A stretch of 15,397 bases of DNA from an uncultured Eubacteriales bacterium (lineage in GTDB: Bacteria > Bacillota > Clostridia > Oscillospirales > CAG-272). The position numbers and the translations under genes are program-made. Within the stretch, counting starts at the first letter, position 1, and the number at the start of each line of letters is the position of its first letter. The stretch is taken from the NCBI GenBank assembly GCA_934500855.1, contig CAKSUH010000011.1, positions 1 through 15,397 of the forward strand. Direction: 5' to 3'. The notes under the pieces were generated by a model. That model saw only the letters and a program-made list of their open reading frames with translations, ran no database searches and was not told the origin of the DNA. Below are positions 13,022-15,397 of the stretch, piece after piece.

Positions 13022-14948
13022 AGGAGTTCTCGCCTTTTTTTGACAAATCGGAAAGACTGCCCGCAACCACCCGGATATTGTCTACCTGTACAGGCTCACC
13101 CGTGCTCTGTGTCCAGAAATACACTCCGCCGGCATTCTTGTACAGAATTGTCTCCGCCTCGCTGTTTTGCAGCGTTCCGACCAAAACACCGTTGACAAAA
13201 AGGCTGACGGTACCTGCCGTTTTATCCACCTCCAATGCAAAGCGGAAGGTATAGCTTCGTTCTTCCGTCGGTGTGGATTCATAGGATTCCTCCGCATTTA
13301 CGAATCCGAAAGATTTGAAGGATTTAACCTTCCCGCCCTCATAGGTTAAAAGATTGGCTTTAAGCGGACCTTTCACATTCGGACCGTTCGGATCCGTATC
13401 ATCCGGAGATTTTGTAGCACGGAACTGCAGAACATTAAAAGTCCCCAACCCGTCAAGGCTTTTCGAAGTCGGATGCAATCTGTAATGATTAAACACAACA
13501 TTGAAAAATCCCAAGTTGTCGGTTTTCACATCCATCTCCAAAACATAGCGGTCGGCATCGGCAAGAGCGGAATCTCCAACCGCGCGGTAGACCGCCCACT
13601 CCGACGGAAGATACAGCACGCCGTTCGTCACGGAAGCGTTCGGCTCATTTCCAATGATGTTATCGGATTTTGTGTATGGCTTTGCGCCGTTCGGATAGCT
13701 GTCAAAATTCTCCGAGAACAGAACGGTGCCGTCCGACGGTCTTTGCGGGTTGTCCGCAAGAATTACCACATTGTCAATCACCGTTTCCGCGTCCTGAATG
13801 TGCATCTCCAACCCGCCGCCGATATAGTAGACAGGAACGGTCAGTGCCTGTTTTCCGTTTACCAGCACCGCCACGGTTCCGACCTTCCGATTCACCAGCA
13901 GGGTCAGATGGAAGCGTTCTCCGAGCATTGCTTCGGTTGATACATCCGATGCCGTAACAATGTTGGCTCCTGCATAATCAGTAGTATCTGCTTTTCTTGC
14001 ATAGACACCGGTTCTCAGGGCAATTTTGCCGTTCGTATTGACCAGCCGAACAAATTGACCGGCTCCCGCATAGTATCCGACATCGGTTGAATTGTTAAAG
14101 AACAGGGACAGCACACTCCCGATGCTTTTTGCCGTCAGATCCAAATCGATTGAATAAACCTGTGCGGTTTTAAGCGCATCGGCGCCGACAAGGCGATAGG
14201 TGGTCCCCTGTCCGTTCAGGGTTGCCTGCCCGTCAGCCACAGTCACAAACGCTCCGGTACCCCAACCTTTGGTGGAATTCAGTTTCCATCCGAGAGGGAT
14301 CAGTTTTTCGTTAAAACTCTTTATGGCATCCTTGGTTTCGTCCGCATACAAGCCGCTGTTTGCATTTCCGGTCAGGGATGCGTTCAGCGTCATGTCGGAA
14401 AAATCCTCGCGGTAAACCACGCGGAAATCATCGGTCAGTTTTCCGTCAGTCCATGAAACGGCAGATGCAGCCGATTCGATCTCGGATTCTCCGTTCTTCA
14501 GATAGGTACGAACCGTAAACATGACATCCACATCCGTCGGCACATTCCGAATGGCAACCGCATAAATGGCGATCGCATCGGCACTGTTTGCAAGTTCCGC
14601 CGCAGAAACGCTCCGCTTCTCCCCGTTGACATTCGCCATGACGGATGAATAGACCGTATTCCCCTCCAATCCGTCATCGGCACCGTAGGTCACGCTGTGC
14701 GTCTCGCCGTCCTGCGTTGTAAAGGTTGCACGAATGTTCATGCCGAGCGCACTGCCGGAAAGGGACGAAACCGTAGCAAGAAACCGAATATCCTGTCGGG
14801 TTGCATCGTCCTGATTCACGGCAGACTGTACCGCACGCAGTACGGGAGCAGTCGGCACCGTTTCGGGTTCCTGCGCGTCTGCCGAACCCGTAACGGCAAA
14901 CGACAGGAGCATTGCAAGGATCAACAAAATGGGTAGAATTCGTTTCAT
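13020..14948 (-). CDS. Secreted multi-domain beta-sandwich protein, 642 aa, probable glycan binding
   Basis: The start at ATG 14948 follows GGAGGA with eight bases between and begins a clear Sec signal MKRILPILLILAMLLSFAVT, with cleavage likely after GSADA (25). Upstream in-frame starts would bury this signal. The domains are: 35-167, an all-beta module with RQDIRFLATV and a closing SAVSWTDG, often seen in Clostridia surface proteins; 178-397, a LamG/concanavalin-like sandwich (YREDFSD, YSIDLDL, VAVLVNGK, VIDNVVIL); 407-628, a second copy (LFSENFD, YVLEMDV, VSLFVNGV, QVDNIRVV). There are no catalytic residues I can name and no wall anchor, so binding is inferred. The gene lies 16 bases after EEP 1. 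Its stop follows an A-AAA-AAA heptamer (13041-13035) by four sense codons, and the -1 frame leads into EEP 2. Confidence 0.8.
   Translation of the reverse strand: MKRILPILLILAMLLSFAVTGSADAQEPETVPTAPVLRAVQSAVNQDDATRQDIRFLATVSSLSGSALGMNIRATFTTQDGETHSVTYGADDGLEGNTVYSSVMANVNGEKRSVSAAELANSADAIAIYAVAIRNVPTDVDVMFTVRTYLKNGESEIESAASAVSWTDGKLTDDFRVVYREDFSDMTLNASLTGNANSGLYADETKDAIKSFNEKLIPLGWKLNSTKGWGTGAFVTVADGQATLNGQGTTYRLVGADALKTAQVYSIDLDLTAKSIGSVLSLFFNNSTDVGYYAGAGQFVRLVNTNGKIALRTGVYARKADTTDYAGANIVTASDVSTEAMLGERFHLTLLVNRKVGTVAVLVNGKQALTVPVYYIGGGLEMHIQDAETVIDNVVILADNPQRPSDGTVLFSENFDSYPNGAKPYTKSDNIIGNEPNASVTNGVLYLPSEWAVYRAVGDSALADADRYVLEMDVKTDNLGFFNVVFNHYRLHPTSKSLDGLGTFNVLQFRATKSPDDTDPNGPNVKGPLKANLLTYEGGKVKSFKSFGFVNAEESYESTPTEERSYTFRFALEVDKTAGTVSLFVNGVLVGTLQNSEAETILYKNAGGVYFWTQSTGEPVQVDNIRVVAGSLSDLSKKGENS
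13035..13041 (-). other. Candidate -1 ribosomal frameshift slippery heptamer A-AAA-AAA
   Basis: In the zero frame the secreted protein ends TCA AAA AAA GGC GAG AAC TCC TGA (13043-13020). Both Lys codons can re-pair perfectly one base back. Reading then continues as AGG CGA GAA CTC CTG ACA and gives RRELLTFN followed by EEP 2. An 8-bp stem-loop begins 13 bases downstream. The fusion would be 905 residues (638 + 8 + 259). A sequencing indel in the A-run is the main alternative. Confidence 0.5.
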
Positions 14949-14964
14949 CTTCTGATTCCTCCGT

Positions 14965-15397
14965 TTATGAGTTGATTTTGAACCGCAGAACCGTTGGGCA
15001 GTGGTCGCTGACAGACAGCAACCGCTCCTCGGCAACAATGCGGTATTCTTCCGCCCGAACGCGGGCGATGGGATCGAAAAGGAACACATGGTCAATTGCA
15101 TAGGCGTAACGGGGCGCGGGCATTTCGTCCCGCTCCTGCTTCTCCCCTTTTCCCGAGGACGGGTGGCAGGACGCGCGGTCGTCGCGCGCCGCCGCAAGGT
15201 CGTGCGTATCGCGAAATCCCAGTTCCGTCAGCCGTTTCGCGCCGCCTGCCGCAATGCCGGAATTGAAATCCCCGCAAAGCAGAATCGGGCAGGCATAGGT
15301 CTTTGACAGGGCTGTCAGCTGTGCATGGATGAAATCCGCCTCTTCGGTCTGGCACCACGGGCGCAGGCTGAGATGCGTGTTCGCAACCAACAGTCTG
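14965..15397 (-). CDS. EEP-fold phosphoesterase 1, C-terminal 143 residues (5' end outside window)
   Basis: The same superfamily as EEP 2 and clearly its paralogue. Visible motifs are ANTHLS (active-site His), CGDFNS (Asp, Asn), AIDHVF and VSDHCPTVL (the closing Asp-His). The N-terminal strand with Asn and the QE motif lie beyond the right edge. The frame is open to the last base of the window (reading RLLVANTH). The stop TAA (14967-14965) is followed 16 bases on by the secreted beta-sandwich gene, so the two are co-transcribed. Whether it carries an export signal or is itself joined to another domain cannot be told here. Confidence 0.85.
   Translation of the reverse strand, partial: RLLVANTHLSLRPWCQTEEADFIHAQLTALSKTYACPILLCGDFNSGIAAGGAKRLTELGFRDTHDLAAARDDRASCHPSSGKGEKQERDEMPAPRYAYAIDHVFLFDPIARVRAEEYRIVAEERLLSVSDHCPTVLRFKINS

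Noticed and set aside
14949..15197. Extension of the secreted beta-sandwich protein to a start at 15197
   Set aside because: It overlaps EEP 1, reads as low-complexity sequence and would put 83 residues before a classic Sec signal peptide; GGAGGA precedes ATG 14948.
1..15397. CRISPR arrays, tRNA or rRNA genes
   Set aside because: No spaced direct-repeat series, tRNA-like cloverleaf or rRNA-like conserved stretch was seen on either strand by eye; a tRNAscan/Infernal run would be the decisive check.

Overview
The window looks like the chromosome of a gut-type Firmicute (Clostridia; Oscillospirales or Christensenellales would fit, but the exact lineage is a guess). The grounds are near-consensus sigma-A promoters (TTGACA-17-TATAAT/TATACT) in AT-rich intergenic DNA, strong AAGGAGG/GGAGGA ribosome-binding sites, a Gram-positive style lipoprotein signal, and GC-rich carbohydrate-enzyme genes interrupted by an AT-richer restriction-modification segment. 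No rRNA, tRNA or CRISPR array was seen.

Layout. (1) Positions 1-71, minus: the first 23 codons of a type I restriction-modification HsdM subunit, with its promoter at 146-174. (2) 453-2387, plus: a glycosidase-like TIM-barrel protein of no family I can name, under its own consensus promoter. (3) About 2400-4860: an AT-richer segment with a putative type II restriction endonuclease (plus) converging on a complete C5-cytosine methyltransferase (minus). Between them lie a bidirectional hairpin and a decayed start of an IS3-type transposase OrfA. (4) 5059-6153, plus: a cytoplasmic SGNH-type esterase with its own promoter, ending in a strong bidirectional terminator. (5) 6209-15397, all minus: a long sugar-utilisation cluster. 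In transcription order it runs: endonuclease/exonuclease/phosphatase-fold (EEP) protein 1 (5' part outside the window), a 642-aa secreted beta-sandwich protein, EEP protein 2, a CE2-like esterase lipoprotein, a GH2 beta-glycosidase, then (after an internal perfect promoter) a ROK sugar kinase translationally coupled to a GmhA-like SIS phosphosugar isomerase.

How the genes may work together (inference): the exported lipoprotein esterase and the secreted beta-sandwich protein would bind and deacylate a glycan outside the cell. The GH2 enzyme, which has no signal peptide, would cleave the imported oligosaccharide. ROK would phosphorylate the monosaccharide and the SIS protein would isomerise it. 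The unusual part is the presence of two EEP-fold phosphoesterase-like proteins in such a locus, which suggests a phosphate-bearing or lipid-linked glycan as substrate.

The most striking observation is the junction between the secreted beta-sandwich gene and EEP 2. EEP 2 has no good start codon, and its usual first strand with the conserved Asn lies upstream of the only GTG. That missing piece is encoded in the -1 frame of the upstream gene, starting exactly at an A-AAA-AAA slippery heptamer four sense codons before the upstream stop. An 8-bp stem-loop follows. A -1 ribosomal frameshift would give a 905-aa secreted beta-sandwich/EEP fusion.
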